A DNA stretch of 64,000 bases from positions 15,804,003-15,868,002 of the forward strand of contig CM063506.1 of NCBI GenBank assembly GCA_032207245.1. The letters run 5' to 3'. Within the stretch, counting starts at the first letter, position 1; each line of letters opens with the position of its first letter. The position numbers and the translations under genes are program-made. Below the pieces are notes generated by a model. That model saw only the letters and a list, made by a program, of their open reading frames with translations. It had not been told where the DNA came from and ran no database searches. The DNA comes from Pardosa pseudoannulata (Eukaryota > Arthropoda > Arachnida > Araneae > Lycosidae). Below, one piece after another: positions 32,851-44,062 of this stretch.

Positions 32851-34161
32851 CGAGTGGAGACGCGTTAAACCGCTGTAGTATTCTTATTTTACCACAGGAA
32901 ATCATCTATAATCGTATAAATCCATTTCTTATTTTCTCAAGAATAATTCTGAAGAAATCTGTAACACGTAGTAGGCATTTAGGATCATAATCGTGTAAAA
33001 ACAAATTTTATCTTTAGAACTATCTGCAATCTATAAAAGTAAATCAAATACAAGAAATGCACAATGCACAGTACAACCGAGCCAAGGAGATCTAATTTTT
33101 GAGGCCCTCCAAAACACATACAATGTTTTTAAAAATTAACTTTTTTTTAGCCTTTTTGCACTTTTCCAAGGAATTATAAAGAAATTTGTCTTCAGATCAT
33201 TTCAAATAAAGTATTTTATTCAACTATTCCTTAAATTACTCAATTATTCATTATATCAGAATAGTGGAATAATTTTTCATTATATCAGAATATTTACTCA
33301 GAAAACAGATATATATGCATCATGTTCAAGGAGTAAACTACTTATTTTCTTGTGACAACTTAGTGTATCTCCTATTGCATCCAAAACTGAAACTTTATGT
33401 ATACAGTCGTATAAAAATTTGGTTTCAAAATAAACTTCGAAGTGGCACAAGTTTTGTACATACTAGAAATATACGGGGGGAAGCGAATTATGCTTTATTG
33501 CAGTCATTTTTGGGAGTTGGTAATAGAATACTTTCCCCCAAAGAACCCAAAAAACCTTGATGAAGCCCTGGAGACAGTCTATTGTTTTTTATCGTATTGT
33601 ATTGTATTGTAACTTTGCATGTATATACAAAATAAATCTATGTATCCATTTTAATTTCTGATTATATTAAATTTAGAGAAGTGCAAAGCTTTTACTAAAA
33701 TATATCGTATGAAAAAAAATTTCCTGCAAACTAAATTTTAAATCTAATGACAAAACAAGCAATATATAAAAAAAATTTAAAGTCAATTCCTACTTAGATC
33801 AACAAAATAATTTTACTTCATTTACTTTTATTAAATAATTACAATTAATACGAATATAAAAATACATGTAACAGAATCAAAATATCGACTACAAAACTCT
33901 CGTGTAATCTCGTATAATCATTTCAAATCCCGATTCTTAGGTTTACTGTAAACTGAATGGCAACACATTGGCAAAATCAGAAAACTAGCGTCAAAAGCTT
34001 GGCGCAAGTCTTCTGATAAAACTAAAATTAATTTATTAGATTTTTATTAATGAATCAATGTTGGAAAAACTGTAGTAGCATCAAGAGTCATCCAAGTTTA
34101 AAAAAATGTATTTGAACTTGAGTGGATGAAGAAAAAGTATTTTATTAGCGATTGAAATTTT

Positions 34162-34163
<2 letters not shown>
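32851..34163. other. AT-rich DNA, nothing recognised
   Basis: There is a short TATTG pentamer run near 33590-33610. The 81-codon frame at 33315-33560 has no recognisable motif and AT-rich flanks. Confidence 0.45.
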
Positions 34164-34209
<46 letters not shown>

Positions 34210-34214
34210 ATATG

Positions 34215-34245
<31 letters not shown>

Positions 34246-34445
34246 ATATATACATATACATATATGTATATATATACATATGCATATATATGTATATATA
34301 TATACATATACATATATATATACATATATATATATATACATATATATAGATATATATATACATATACATATATACATATACACACATATATATAGATGTA
34401 TATATACATATACATATATACATATATATACATACATATACATAC

Positions 34446-34524
<79 letters not shown>
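34164..34524. repeat. (TA)n/(TATACA)n microsatellite, about 360 bp
   Basis: A compound alternating T/A and TACA/TATG tract. Long Ile/Tyr frames on both strands are artefacts. Confidence 0.95.
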
Positions 34525-34527
<3 letters not shown>

Positions 34528-35372
34528 AGAGTGTGAACTATTAGTAGTAATTGAATAATGGTCAAAGTGTTCAAAAGTTATTTTTCAGTAATATTTAATA
34601 AAGGTAAAATAGAGGTAATTATTTTTCTTTCAATTGCACCAATAGCATATTTACAATTAACAAAATATTTCCTAAAATTAAATAATTTTAAATAATCTGT
34701 GTTATTTAAAAAAAACTTTTAGGCGAAATTTATGTATTTATGATTTAATGTATACGTGTACGAAGCTTCATAACTCTAAGTTAATAATTTCCAGACATGG
34801 TCTGTGATATTCACAGTCCTTTTATAAGTGGGTACTTGAAACACAAAAATTGAAAAGTGTTTTGATTTTATCTCACTAGTTAGACGTACACCCTATTGAA
34901 ATTATATAAGCTAAAGAATTTCCAAACGCTCTTAAAAATAACAACATTTTAAGATAATCAAATATTCAGAAACGCGGTCTAAAACACGTGCGTCTTATCT
35001 CAGAATTGACAGGAGATATGAAATACTTAGGATGCAATGAAATCAATGTTCTATTCTTGTTCTTGTTTAATAACACTGACAGTGCATAATCCTCAGGAAA
35101 ACGTCAGATAAGGCATCTGTTGGCGAAAAAAAAAGACAGACATTTTATCAGATATATTTCTTATACCAAAATAGAATAAATTTCTATGATTTCTATCATT
35201 TGACAACTGAGAAGTGACAAAATTTTCTCACAAATAATCACAGACTGCAAATTAATTGATATTTCGGTATTTCAAATTAATGTGCATTTGAAACTCTTTT
35301 ATTACTAGCTTTTTAACATCCTTTATTACTAATGGATAATATCAATTATGATGAAAGATACCTAAACTCTGT

Positions 35373-35755
35373 TGTTGTTGTTGTTACTTATCCCATTAGT
35401 ATAGGAAAGCCTACTCCAAATCCAATAGATGACATCACAATTTGTCCATAACTAAGGATAATATACAGTTTCACTTGAGCGAGGAACCACGAGATTCTAA
35501 GGATGGACTAAATGTTATGTGGGTTCTCATAATTTAGAAGCAGGAACCAATCAGTGGACCCCAAGATTTAACCTGCCATCTCCAAAGATATCTTTGGGGA
35601 ACTTGGAGGACATTGCGACCACCAACCTGTTTTAAGGACGCAAGTCGTCATTAATGTATAGGGCCTATCTTATGCTGATTCGAGCCTCGATCCTGCTATG
35701 CTTTGGTTAAGTAGTTGCTGCCTATGCCGACTGAGCAACCGCGGCTCGATATAGT
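35373..35755 (-). mobile_element. SINE S2, copy 1 (minus) with (AAC)n tail
   Basis: Read on the minus strand it begins with a tRNA-like head (A box-like GGTTGCTCAGTCGGCATAGG, B box-like GAGGCTCGAATC), has a body containing CATTAATGACGACTTGCGTC, and ends in (AAC)n at 35388-35373. Shorter matching sequence is at 36541-36672. Confidence 0.55.
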
Positions 35756-35784
35756 CATCAATATATATAATATATATATATATA

Positions 35785-36539
35785 CACTGTATACCAATAA
35801 ATATTTGGACACAATAAGTTTTGCAAATGACGATATCTGCAGTCCTGAGGTACGTCACGGCCTCCGGTATACATCGTGTAGGAAACAGTGGAATCGGGTT
35901 CTTTGGAGCGACGAATCAAGGTTTACCTTTTACCGTTCGGATGGCAGGGTCTGGGTCTGGCGTCTGCCTAGAGAACGTCTCAAGCCAGAATGCATTGTAC
36001 CAATAGTCAAGTTCGGCGGAGGTGGAATAGTGATCTGGGGGTGTTTCTCCTGGTATGGACTGGGACCCTTGGTTCCCATTCATGGTAAGCTCAACGCAAT
36101 GCCTACTGCACTATTTTGGATGACAATGTGTTTCCTACGTTGTGCCAGTTTTACGAGTTGGATCCCTATTACTTTCAGAACGACAATGCCAGTTGTCATG
36201 TTTCGAGGTTAACCAAGGCTTGGTATGGTGCCAATGGAGTTCGTCGAATGGACTGGCCTTCCCAGAGCCCAGACCTGAACCCTATCGAGAACCTCTGGGA
36301 CGAGTTGGATCACCGAATTAAGGGGTGCTTTACCCTATCAAAATCGGTGAAGGAACTTATATGTCTATCCCAAGCCGAGTGTAAAACAATACCACTATTT
36401 GTAATACAAAGACTTGTGGAAAGTATGCCCCGGAGGGTTTACGCTGTAATTGCCTCTCGTGGAGGCTCTACCAACTGTTGATTTTGAATAAATTTTTCTT
36501 TTCTATCACAGGTGTACAAATACTTATTATTAGACAGTG
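35785..36539 (+). mobile_element. Tc1-like element, internally deleted
   Basis: The left end CACTGTATACCAATAAATAT and the reversed right end CACTGTCTAATAATAAGTAT are inverted repeats continuing into TTTG.ACAC, flanked by TA. Only 755 bp remain; the N-terminal DNA-binding part of the transposase is gone. Confidence 0.8.
35850..36480 (+). pseudogene. Tc1-like transposase catalytic domain (DD34E), frameshifted
   Basis: The frame from about 35850 carries WNRVLWSDESRFTFYRSDGR with the first catalytic Asp, then FGGGGIVIWGCFSW. Near 36110 the reading shifts by one frame. The downstream frame (36116-36481) carries FQNDNASCH with the second Asp and SPDLNPIENLWDELD with the Glu, exactly 34 residues apart. 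All three catalytic residues are therefore present but split by one frameshift. The helix-turn-helix domain is missing. It ends in a TGA before the right inverted repeat. Family function: cut-and-paste transposition at TA. Confidence 0.88.
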
Positions 36540-36540
36540 T

Positions 36541-36672
36541 ATATATTGCAACGACAAACCTATTTTAAGTGCTCTAGCCGCCATTAATGAATATGGCGGA
36601 TCTTTGCCAGTTCGAGCCTGTAATTTTCTGGTTATGAGATAACTGTCTTTGCCGATTAAGCTACAGGGTTTT
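36541..36672 (-). mobile_element. SINE S2, partial copy 2 (minus)
   Basis: tRNA-like head on the minus strand: GTAGCTTAATCGGCAAAGAC (A box region), TATCTCATAACC (anticodon-like arm) and AGGCTCGAACTGG (B box), followed by body sequence CATTAATGGCGGCTAGAGCA and TTAAAATAGGTTTGTCGT. It aligns with the head half of copy 1. Confidence 0.5.
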
Positions 36673-37222
36673 ACCTAAACTCTATAAAGATTTGATCATT
36701 TCAAATATAAAAATTGGTAATATCTGGTAATATTCGCCCTATAAAAATTTTATTTGATTTGATGACTCGCAGCGATGCGCCTACACTGAAAAAATGTTAG
36801 GCATTCGTAATGTTACGTTCAATATATTCCTCAAACTTTTGATTATTATCGGGAGAGAGTATCTCTCAGCTGAAGGATGGCCTAATGCAGAGAAGAATTT
36901 TTTCGATAAGTTTGCTAGTTAAATTAAGGTTTACTATTTCAGGTGTCCAATGTGTCACTTGTTATATTTCTGGTAAAAATCTTCTTTAAATCCCATATAA
37001 TTTATAAAAAAATGTTGGATTTTTAAAATTGTTTTCTGTCCTCTTGAAAATCCCTGCTCTAATACAAAAGTGGCATTTATGTAAAAATTCTGTTTTTATA
37101 GGGTATATAAGCCTTTTATTTTGTCATATTTTTAGACTGTTGTGTTTAGAAAATCATTTCGTCTGAATCTGAGCCGGAAGTGTTCATTGGGGCTCTCATT
37201 AACGGAACGTCATTCTCTTATA
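36673..37222. other. AT-rich DNA, nothing recognised
   Basis: No terminal repeats, coding motifs or RNA genes seen. Confidence 0.4.
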
Positions 37223-38396
37223 TTAGGTTGGGGAAAAAGAAATCCATTTTTTACTGTTTTCTGTTTGGTCCATACAATTGTGAGTTACAGGGTGTTAAAA
37301 ATTGAAGTCAACAGAGAGGAAATTCGGTACACTTTATAGTTTTTCTTTGATACAGCAAAATGCAAGCTAGGCGGCTGAAATTATGAAGGATGTTTATGCT
37401 GCCGATACTGTAAAAGGTAATTACGTGAAATTTTGATTTCGTCGATTGCGTTCAGGCATTTTTTATGTTAAAGATGCACCTCGCACATGCAGGCCCGTCG
37501 TCGAAAATGACGGTAAAATAACAAAAATAATTGAAGTTGACCGGCATGTTACTGGTCGTAGCATCGCCAGGAGCTAAAGATCGACCATAAAACAGTTTTA
37601 AACCATTTGCACAAAGCTGGATTCAAAAGAAGCTCGATGTTTGGGGCCACACCAATTAACACCCAAAAACATGATTTATCGAATTTCCTTCTGCGAAGCC
37701 TTGGCCAAATGGAATGGAATTCACCCATTTCTTAAACGGATGGTGACTGGGAATGAGAAATTGGTCAAATACGACAATATTGTCCGAAAACGATCTTGGT
37801 CAAAGCGCGGTGAAGTAGCTCAAACGGTGGCCAAACAAGGACTGACGGCCATGAAGGTTCTACTGTGTATTTGGTGGGACTGGAAAGAAATCATTATTTT
37901 GAGTTGCTTCCTTGTGGCCAAACACTAAATTCAGATCTCTACTGTCAACAACTGGACCGTTTGAAGCTTTCGATTGACCAAAAACGGTCAGAATTGACCA
38001 ACAGAAGAAGCGTTGTGTTCTATCAGGACAACGCCAGGCCTCACACGTCTGTAGTGACTCGCCAGAAACTCAGAGAGCTTGGTTGGGAAATTTTAATGCT
38101 TCCACCTATAGTCCGGACCTGGCACCAAGCGATTATCACCTTTTCCTCCCATTTCGAAACTTCTGGAGTGATAAGAAATCGGGATCAAGAGAAGATTGTG
38201 AAAATCCATTACTAGAGTTTTTCTCCGATAAGGATCAAAACTTCTATGAGAGAAGCATTATGAAGCTACCTTTAAAATGTCAATAAATTATAGAACAAAA
38301 TGGTGTATATTTGATCCAAATCAGACAATCCGAAACATGTTAAATAAAGTGATTAATTTCACGTAAAAATAATGGATTTATTTTTCCCCAACCTAA
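37223..38396 (+). mobile_element. mariner element, second family
   Basis: Perfect-looking termini TTAGGTTGGGGAAAAA.AAAT (then CCATT) in inverted orientation, with TA outside (37221-37222 and 38397-38398). It is 1,174 bp. The TTAGGTTGG end differs from the TGGGCTG end of the mariner at 21978-23286, so this is a separate family. Confidence 0.92.
37370..38286 (+). pseudogene. mariner (SETMAR/Hsmar-like) transposase, decayed
   Basis: Fragments in order are a linker region with TVLNHLHKAGFKRS (about 37590), MVTGNEKLVKYDN where the first catalytic Asp of V(T/V)GDEKW has become Asn, WSKRGEVAQTVAKQGLTAMK and VLLCIWWDWK, YQDNARPHTSVVTRQKLREL with the second Asp intact, and, one frame over, YSPDLAPSDYHLF with the third Asp. 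The C-terminal FYERSIMKLPLKC is present. Several frameshifts and the D-to-N change make it inactive. Confidence 0.88.
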
Positions 38397-38419
38397 TATA
38401 TCGAGACGTACGCTAACTA

Positions 38420-39794
38420 CAGTGGATTCCGCTCAATGTGATCACGGTTAAGGTTATCAATCGATTATTGTTATCGAAATCATTTGGTCCCGATTTTCTC
38501 TATTCATTTGTATGTTAAAATTATCGCTTTATGTGATCGTTACATCGGCTAATGTTAACAGTTTCCGAACTAACTGGCAAAGGAATATTCACAATTTATT
38601 CAGAAGGAACCCATTATTTCCTTTCCCTTGACTGTTGTTTAAATTTTCGAGAATTCTCCCTCTTCCACCTAAGGAAATGTAAAATGAACAAAAGAGTGGA
38701 AAATTAAACTTCCCCGGAAATTTGCTCGCTTACATGCAGCTTGTCGCTATGGAAGCCAGAAAGCGAAATGATTTATCATTAAAACAAAAGATCAAAATTT
38801 TAAAATCGTTATGACAGGTCATCATAAATGAGTCAGCGCAACATTTCTCAGCCTCTACTGTACAAAATTTTGAAAATCGTGATGATCTTACTACAAGAAA
38901 TTCACAAAATGAAAATACGGAGACACATTCCAGTAGCTTCCACATTAACAGATTGTCATAGGAAAATAGAATGGTGGAACTGATGAGTCATATGAATAAT
39001 TCATTGATATCAAGCAACCTCCTATAAGTGCTGAAATAAGAAATGCATTGAATTTTTTGAAATGTGGAGTACAACATGGCTCCGATGACTTTAAAAAACA
39101 TTATGATTTCGAACAATTTATCAATGAGCTTCTTAGAAAAAATTGTAGACAGTCAACAAATGATCATTCAACTCCTCTTCTTAGCCCACTCTCCTGTTTC
39201 TAATCATGGATCTTGTTGATGCTTCAACCACATTTGGCAAAATTGGCGTGCTTGCAGCTTGCGTGCGTGGCGTGCTTGCAGCGTGGCGTTTGAAATCTGG
39301 CGAGGGGATCGTAACTCAACAAATTGATACATAAACAAAAACAACATTTTGAGGAAAAATTTTACAAAAATTGAATATTTAAAATCTAATTGAATTAACA
39401 AAGAAAACACAAAGGAAACACATAACATTCATACTAAATAGACTGAAACATTCACTTAATCACAAATTAAATAAACTGAGTGTGATTTTCATCACTAATT
39501 TGTGATTTAGTGTAAATTGTAAAATTAATTTAAACTGTATTTTGAAAGAAACTGTATTTTGAGTGGAGGTTGAAGAGGAGTTGTAAAATTGAAAATTTTT
39601 TTTCAAATCTCTTATTTTTTAATTATGTATACAATTCTTATGTGTTAAATGATAATATACGGTACATAAATATATGGTGTGAATTATAGGGAAAGTAAAT
39701 TTATCTAATTTTGCATATCGTTTATTGTTATCAATCGGTTATTGGTATCAAAATCACGGTGTCTCAAACTGATCACATTAAGCGGAGTCTACTG
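38420..39794 (+). mobile_element. Tigger/pogo-type non-autonomous element, family 2 copy 2
   Basis: Inverted termini CAGTGGATTCCGCTCAATG (left) and CAGTAGACTCCGCTTAATG (reversed right) with TA on both sides (38418-38419 and 39795-39796). It shares subterminal sequence and an N-terminal HTH with the copy at 14711-15744 but is inverted relative to it. It also contains a C-terminal-like segment near 38980-39200 that the other copy lacks, plus a GC-rich patch at 39205-39310 of unknown origin. Confidence 0.8.
38749..38930 (+). pseudogene. Tigger transposase N-terminal HTH fragment, broken
   Basis: ATG at 38749 starts MEARKRNDLSLKQKIKILKS, nearly the same as the start of the fragment at 15352, then a TGA interrupts it. 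Further pieces (MSQRN-like, LTTRNSQNENT) follow in other frames. Only the beginning of the CENP-B-type DNA-binding domain is readable. Confidence 0.7.
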
Positions 39795-40070
39795 TACTAG
39801 GTTACCTAGTTCTTAGAAAAACTATGCAGAAAATATTACAACGAAGTTTATTTCTCCTCATTAAAAAAACTAACCCAGTAATTCTAGTTTACTCAAACTA
39901 AAATTAATCAAGAAAAATAATAATACTTGGAGATAGCTCAGAGATGGGTCCAAAATATGATAGGATCCCAAAAGTATGTAAATAATTTTAATAAGTTACT
40001 TCATTTCAAACTTAAAAATAGTTTAATGAACTGTAAAAAAAGGAAGATGAAAACTCAAGGCACATCCTAA

Positions 40071-40108
40071 CCCTATTGTCTAGGTAACTGTTTACCCCGA
40101 CAATAGGG
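40071..40108. repeat. Perfect 10-bp hairpin
   Basis: CCCTATTGTC, 18-nt spacer, GACAATAGGG. GC-richer than the surroundings and not explained by a recognised element. Confidence 0.75.
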
Positions 40109-40763
40109 CAAAAACATAGGAGGTCCTCTCCCTACATTAGATTCAAGGAGCGCCCTCTAGTTAAAAGGCCATTAACATCACATACGTTGGCAAAAATATC
40201 ATTTTAGCTAAGCTAACATTTACCATTTACTCGTCTTTACTTATTTCTCTTGATTTTATTTATATTATCTCATTTTAATACTTCGAGGATTGTGTACGCG
40301 ACTGTGTTATACGATCTTGAACTATGGAGATAAAGTTTGAAAGATTTAACAATAGTTGAAGAAACATGACTTTTAAGTGATATCTATTAACAAAGAAAAG
40401 TATTTTATAACATTGAACAAAAGATCACACCTCTTAATTTTTTTTCTAAATTTGCTCTTATTCAAAATGTATGAAAATAGATATTTCTTCACTGACAACT
40501 TCCTGTATGCAATAAAATTTTAGTTCAAATTGTTTGAATAATTTTGTTTATAAAGTTCATTAATTTAATTTAACTCTCGATGAATTAAGGATTATAGAAT
40601 TCTGCTTTGAAATTGCTGAAGAACTGAAATGTTCTTCCCAGAGTAAAGTTTATCCCACACTTGAAAGTATTTTGACTAGTAATACTTCTTTCCATATAAA
40701 ATGTAATGCAATGTATACATTTATGTCCTTCTTAAAAGCACTGTCAACAATTATGATTTAGAA

Positions 40764-41242
40764 CAGGAATGGGCAAACTACGGTCCGCGGGCCAACTCCG
40801 GCCCGCGGATAGAATTTTAAGTTGCCTGTCCGAGGCAAATTAAAAGAAATATATATTTATACATTATATATCCATCTCCTTTTCTACTTTGCTTAAATAT
40901 TATATCCCAAATTTATTATCTCACTCCCAGAAGATCAGCGGTATATTTGCTTCTTATATGTGAACAAGTGTTTTCAACTTTGAACCTTAGAAAGAATAAT
41001 TTCAGAAGTAGACTGACAGATGAGCACTTAGCATCGTTCCTTAAAATCAGTACATCTCACTTCGAACCTCAGTATAAGGAACTTTTAAAAATGAAATCGC
41101 AATTTCATTCATCTCATTAACGTATTTAAACCGTTAGGTACTTGTATATTGTTTTTAAAATTTTAGAAAAATTTATCTTGGCCCGCCAAACTTATTTTCT
41201 TTCGATTCTTGGCCCGCGACCGAAAAAGTTTGTCCATCCTTG
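40764..41242 (+). mobile_element. hAT element, short derivative
   Basis: The left end CAGGAATGGGCAAACTACGG and the reversed right end CAAGGATGGACAAACTTTTT are inverted repeats, both continuing into GGTC.GCGGGCC. Flanks ATTTAGAA and ATTTTAGA resemble a decayed 8-bp duplication. It is 479 bp and keeps a transposase C-terminus. Confidence 0.75.
40932..41119 (+). pseudogene. hAT transposase C-terminal fragment
   Basis: Reads RSAVYLLLICEQVFSTLNLR, then KNNFRSRLTDEHLASFLKIS and TSHFEPQYKELL to a TAA at about 41117. The CEQ.FS.(L/M)...K...RSRLTDEHL..LL.IST..FEP pattern is the C-terminal region of hAT-derived proteins of the GTF2IRD2/ZBED5/EPM2AIP1 type. The short frame has no start codon and no upstream catalytic domain. 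It is a remnant inside the element at 40764-41242, not a domesticated gene. Confidence 0.75.
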
Positions 41243-42099
41243 ATTTTAGAATGCAATGTTTTCCTTTCTTTCATCTTTTATTCTGCATCACATTGCTGTA
41301 AAATAAATTGGATTAATAATGCAACAAGCTATTATTTTTTCTAAATAATCGTCAAATTTTTGAGTACATATTGTAAATGAATATCTTCACTTAAAATTGT
41401 TTCCTTAGTATTAAATAGTATGCTCACTCAATTAAATGTCTTTAATATGAATAAGAGAGAAAGAAGCGTGAGAAAATCTGTATCAAAGAGACAAAAATAC
41501 CAAGTTGAAAAGCGGAACGAATCAATTGACCTCTACTCAGAACTCTGGGCACATATGCAAGCATCCTTTGCGTAGATTGAATCTTTTATATATCCTGATT
41601 GTTACAATGACCCTGGAATGGATTTGTTTAAACGAGTGGCAAACCTCTGCATTTTGTTTAACATTCCTCTCCTCCGTTACTACTTCAATGCCACTTCTAA
41701 CAATTCTAATTTTCGAAAATTTGAATTTGAATTTATTGAAAAGACTAAGAAACTTTGTACTATTAAAAAAATTTCGATATATATCTATAAATTACATTTA
41801 ATTTGAAGTACCATGTGCACATCCAAAAGCAGGAAAATACCTAATGCGGATAGATAGATTGATTTGTGCTCCCAAATGTACTGTGTTAATGTCATTAAAT
41901 GGTTTAGGTGTTTAATTGCATTATAAAGTATCTTCTAAACACATGACAGATCAATGTCTATCTCCCGCACATACACATATATATGTGTGTGTGTCATTTA
42001 AAAAAAGTCATTATATAGATAGATAGATAGATATTTAGATATGTATATGTTGTGTATGTGTATATATTTGTAATAATAAAATTCTAAAACACATTTTTC
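41243..42099. other. AT-rich DNA with short microsatellites
   Basis: Contains (GT)n near 41985 and (ATAG)n near 42015-42035. No gene recognised; the frames near 41505-41806 have no motifs. Confidence 0.45.
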
Positions 42100-42460
42100 T
42101 TAAATATGGCGGCAAACGCTTATTTCATGGCACCTTTGAATTTAGAATCGCAGCCCCGTTGGATTCATTTTTCCCTCGCACTAAGACGTACCATAAATTC
42201 TAGAATAAACTAGAAGTAATTAAAGTGAAATTATTGGCTACCGGAATGACATCATTCCTGGGGCCACGCCCCTTCCAGTAGTTAATAAAAAGGCTTAGCA
42301 TACAGATTTTGGGGTATTTCCTTTGAGAACGTGATGTAATATATCATCAAATATTTTCTTTTTTGTGTTCTTTTTCCCTACGGGGATGTGTGTGTTATCT
42401 GCTGTTCTAAATAAAAGATGTTTTTGTAAGTCTACATTAATATACTCGAGTTCTACAATT
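42100..42460 (+). mobile_element. LTR-like segment (tentative)
   Basis: GC-richer patches (CAGCCCCGTTGG, GGGGCCACGCCCC) are followed by a TATA-like TTAATAAAAAGG near 42281 and a poly(A)-like CTAAATAAAAG near 42410, resembling U3-R-U5. Clear TG...CA ends and a target duplication were not found. Confidence 0.3.
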
Positions 42461-42570
42461 AATAATAATGATGATACAATAATGACTACAGTATTTTAAA
42501 TTATGTGGACGTAATATTTAGTTGTTTCATGTATATATGTGTGTGTGTGTAATCTACTTTTCATAAAACT

Positions 42571-43050
42571 CCTTGACAAGTAGAAAGCTCAACAGCTAAC
42601 ATTAATAAAAACGCAGTCGGGCCGACATTAAAGAGAACGGCACAAGTGTAATTGAAACTGTATTCCAGAGCAGCTACAACGAACATCTTTTCTACCTCAC
42701 GACAGACAAAGAAAAGCCCACAAAGATCACTCTGATCGAACAGAGGTGCACCCAAGAACAAAGACAGAAAGAGTTTTCCCAAAGTATAAAAAGAACTTAA
42801 TAAGTGAATTAAATGCAATATCAGCAAAAACGCGAAACCATTTGCCGCCGACAGCTGGGTAACGTACTGAATAGACAGAAAGTTTACATTTTTAGGACAG
42901 AAAGCTTTGGGAACAATGTTAAGTGGAAAACACTCCTTTGATTAAATTATTTATAGGCTGGGAAAAAGATTTAAAGGAATTAGAACGGGAGAGAGTAGGT
43001 TTTTAAAGTAATATTAAAGTTAAATAAATCTGATATATTACATATATATG
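42571..43050 (+). repeat. Dispersed repeat R3, copy 2 (left arm of an inverted pair)
   Basis: Same orientation as the copy at 18251-18725; ends in ACATATATATG. Paired with the inverted copy at 43411-43868. Confidence 0.75.
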
Positions 43051-43345
43051 ATTTTTTATAAGTTAAATTATTGTTATTACAATTACATTCAATAATAATG
43101 TTTTGGTGATACTATACCCGAATCACACTCATATTTCTGTCATTTAGCAATTTTACTTTTAGTTCTTCTATATATGTAAACTCGTTAGCAAGCGCTAAGT
43201 CTCCAAGCAAATAAAAAAGAAAAAGTCAAGGAAAATAATAAACTGTAGGATGGTGTTGACGTCATTCTAAAAAAAATGTATGTTATTCTCACTTTCAGTT
43301 TTCTCTTTTTTGTTCTCATCCAAAACTGCAATCACTTGTGATATA

Positions 43346-43346
43346 A

Positions 43347-43410
<64 letters not shown>
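43346..43410. repeat. (TA)n microsatellite
   Basis: Lies at the end of the inverted R3 copy, in the same position relative to the repeat as the microsatellite at 18722-18757. Confidence 0.95.
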
Positions 43411-43412
<2 letters not shown>

Positions 43413-43868
43413 AAAGTTATTTAACTTTAACATTTCCTTAAAAACCTCCTCTATCCCATTCTAATTCCTTAAAATCTTTTTCCCAGCCTCTAAATGTCTT
43501 AATCAAAGGAGCGTCCTCGACTTAAAATTCTTTCGATACATTTCCCAAATCTTTCTGTTCTATAGATGTAAATTTTCTGTCTATTCAACACCTTTTCCAG
43601 CTGTCGCCGGCAAATGGCTCCGCATTTTTTTCTGGTCTTAACACTTAAATTCGCTGAGTAAGTTTCTTGTCCCTTGGAAAAATTCTGTCTGTCTTTGCTC
43701 TTGTCCGAGCAGAGTGATTTTTGTGTCTTTCTTTTGTCTGTCGTTGACTAGTAAAGATGCATGTTTTAGCAGCTGTAAAATAAAGTTTTAATTAGACTTG
43801 TACCGGTCTCTTTCAATGGTCCGACTCGTTCGTTATTACTGCTAGCTGATCAGGCTTCTTCTTGTCCA
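43411..43868 (-). repeat. Dispersed repeat R3, copy 3 (right arm of an inverted pair)
   Basis: Reverse complement of copy 1, closely matching it through TTAGAGGCTGGGAAAAAGA, CATTTGCCGGCGACAGCTGG and CAGTAATAACGAACGAG. Arms of about 460-480 bp separated by about 360 bp could form a large hairpin. Confidence 0.75.
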
Positions 43869-43921
43869 GTAGCCAGGGAAAGTAAAAACAATAGGGGCTA
43901 CATAATTATGAAATGATTATT

Positions 43922-43922
<1 letters not shown>

Positions 43923-43961
<39 letters not shown>

Positions 43962-43974
43962 GTGCATGTGTGTG

Positions 43975-44051
<77 letters not shown>

Positions 44052-44062
44052 ATATATAGATA
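43923..44062. repeat. (CA)n(TA)n/(TG) compound microsatellite
   Basis: CA run, TA run, TGTG, then a long TA run. Confidence 0.95.

Noticed and set aside
34081..34574. Frames of 100-158 codons on the minus strand
   Set aside because: Same cause: a compound (TA)n/(TACA)n tract.
36590..36672. A functional tRNA gene with a CAT anticodon on the minus strand
   Set aside because: The head continues into S2 SINE body sequence shared with 35373-35755 and the acceptor stem does not pair.
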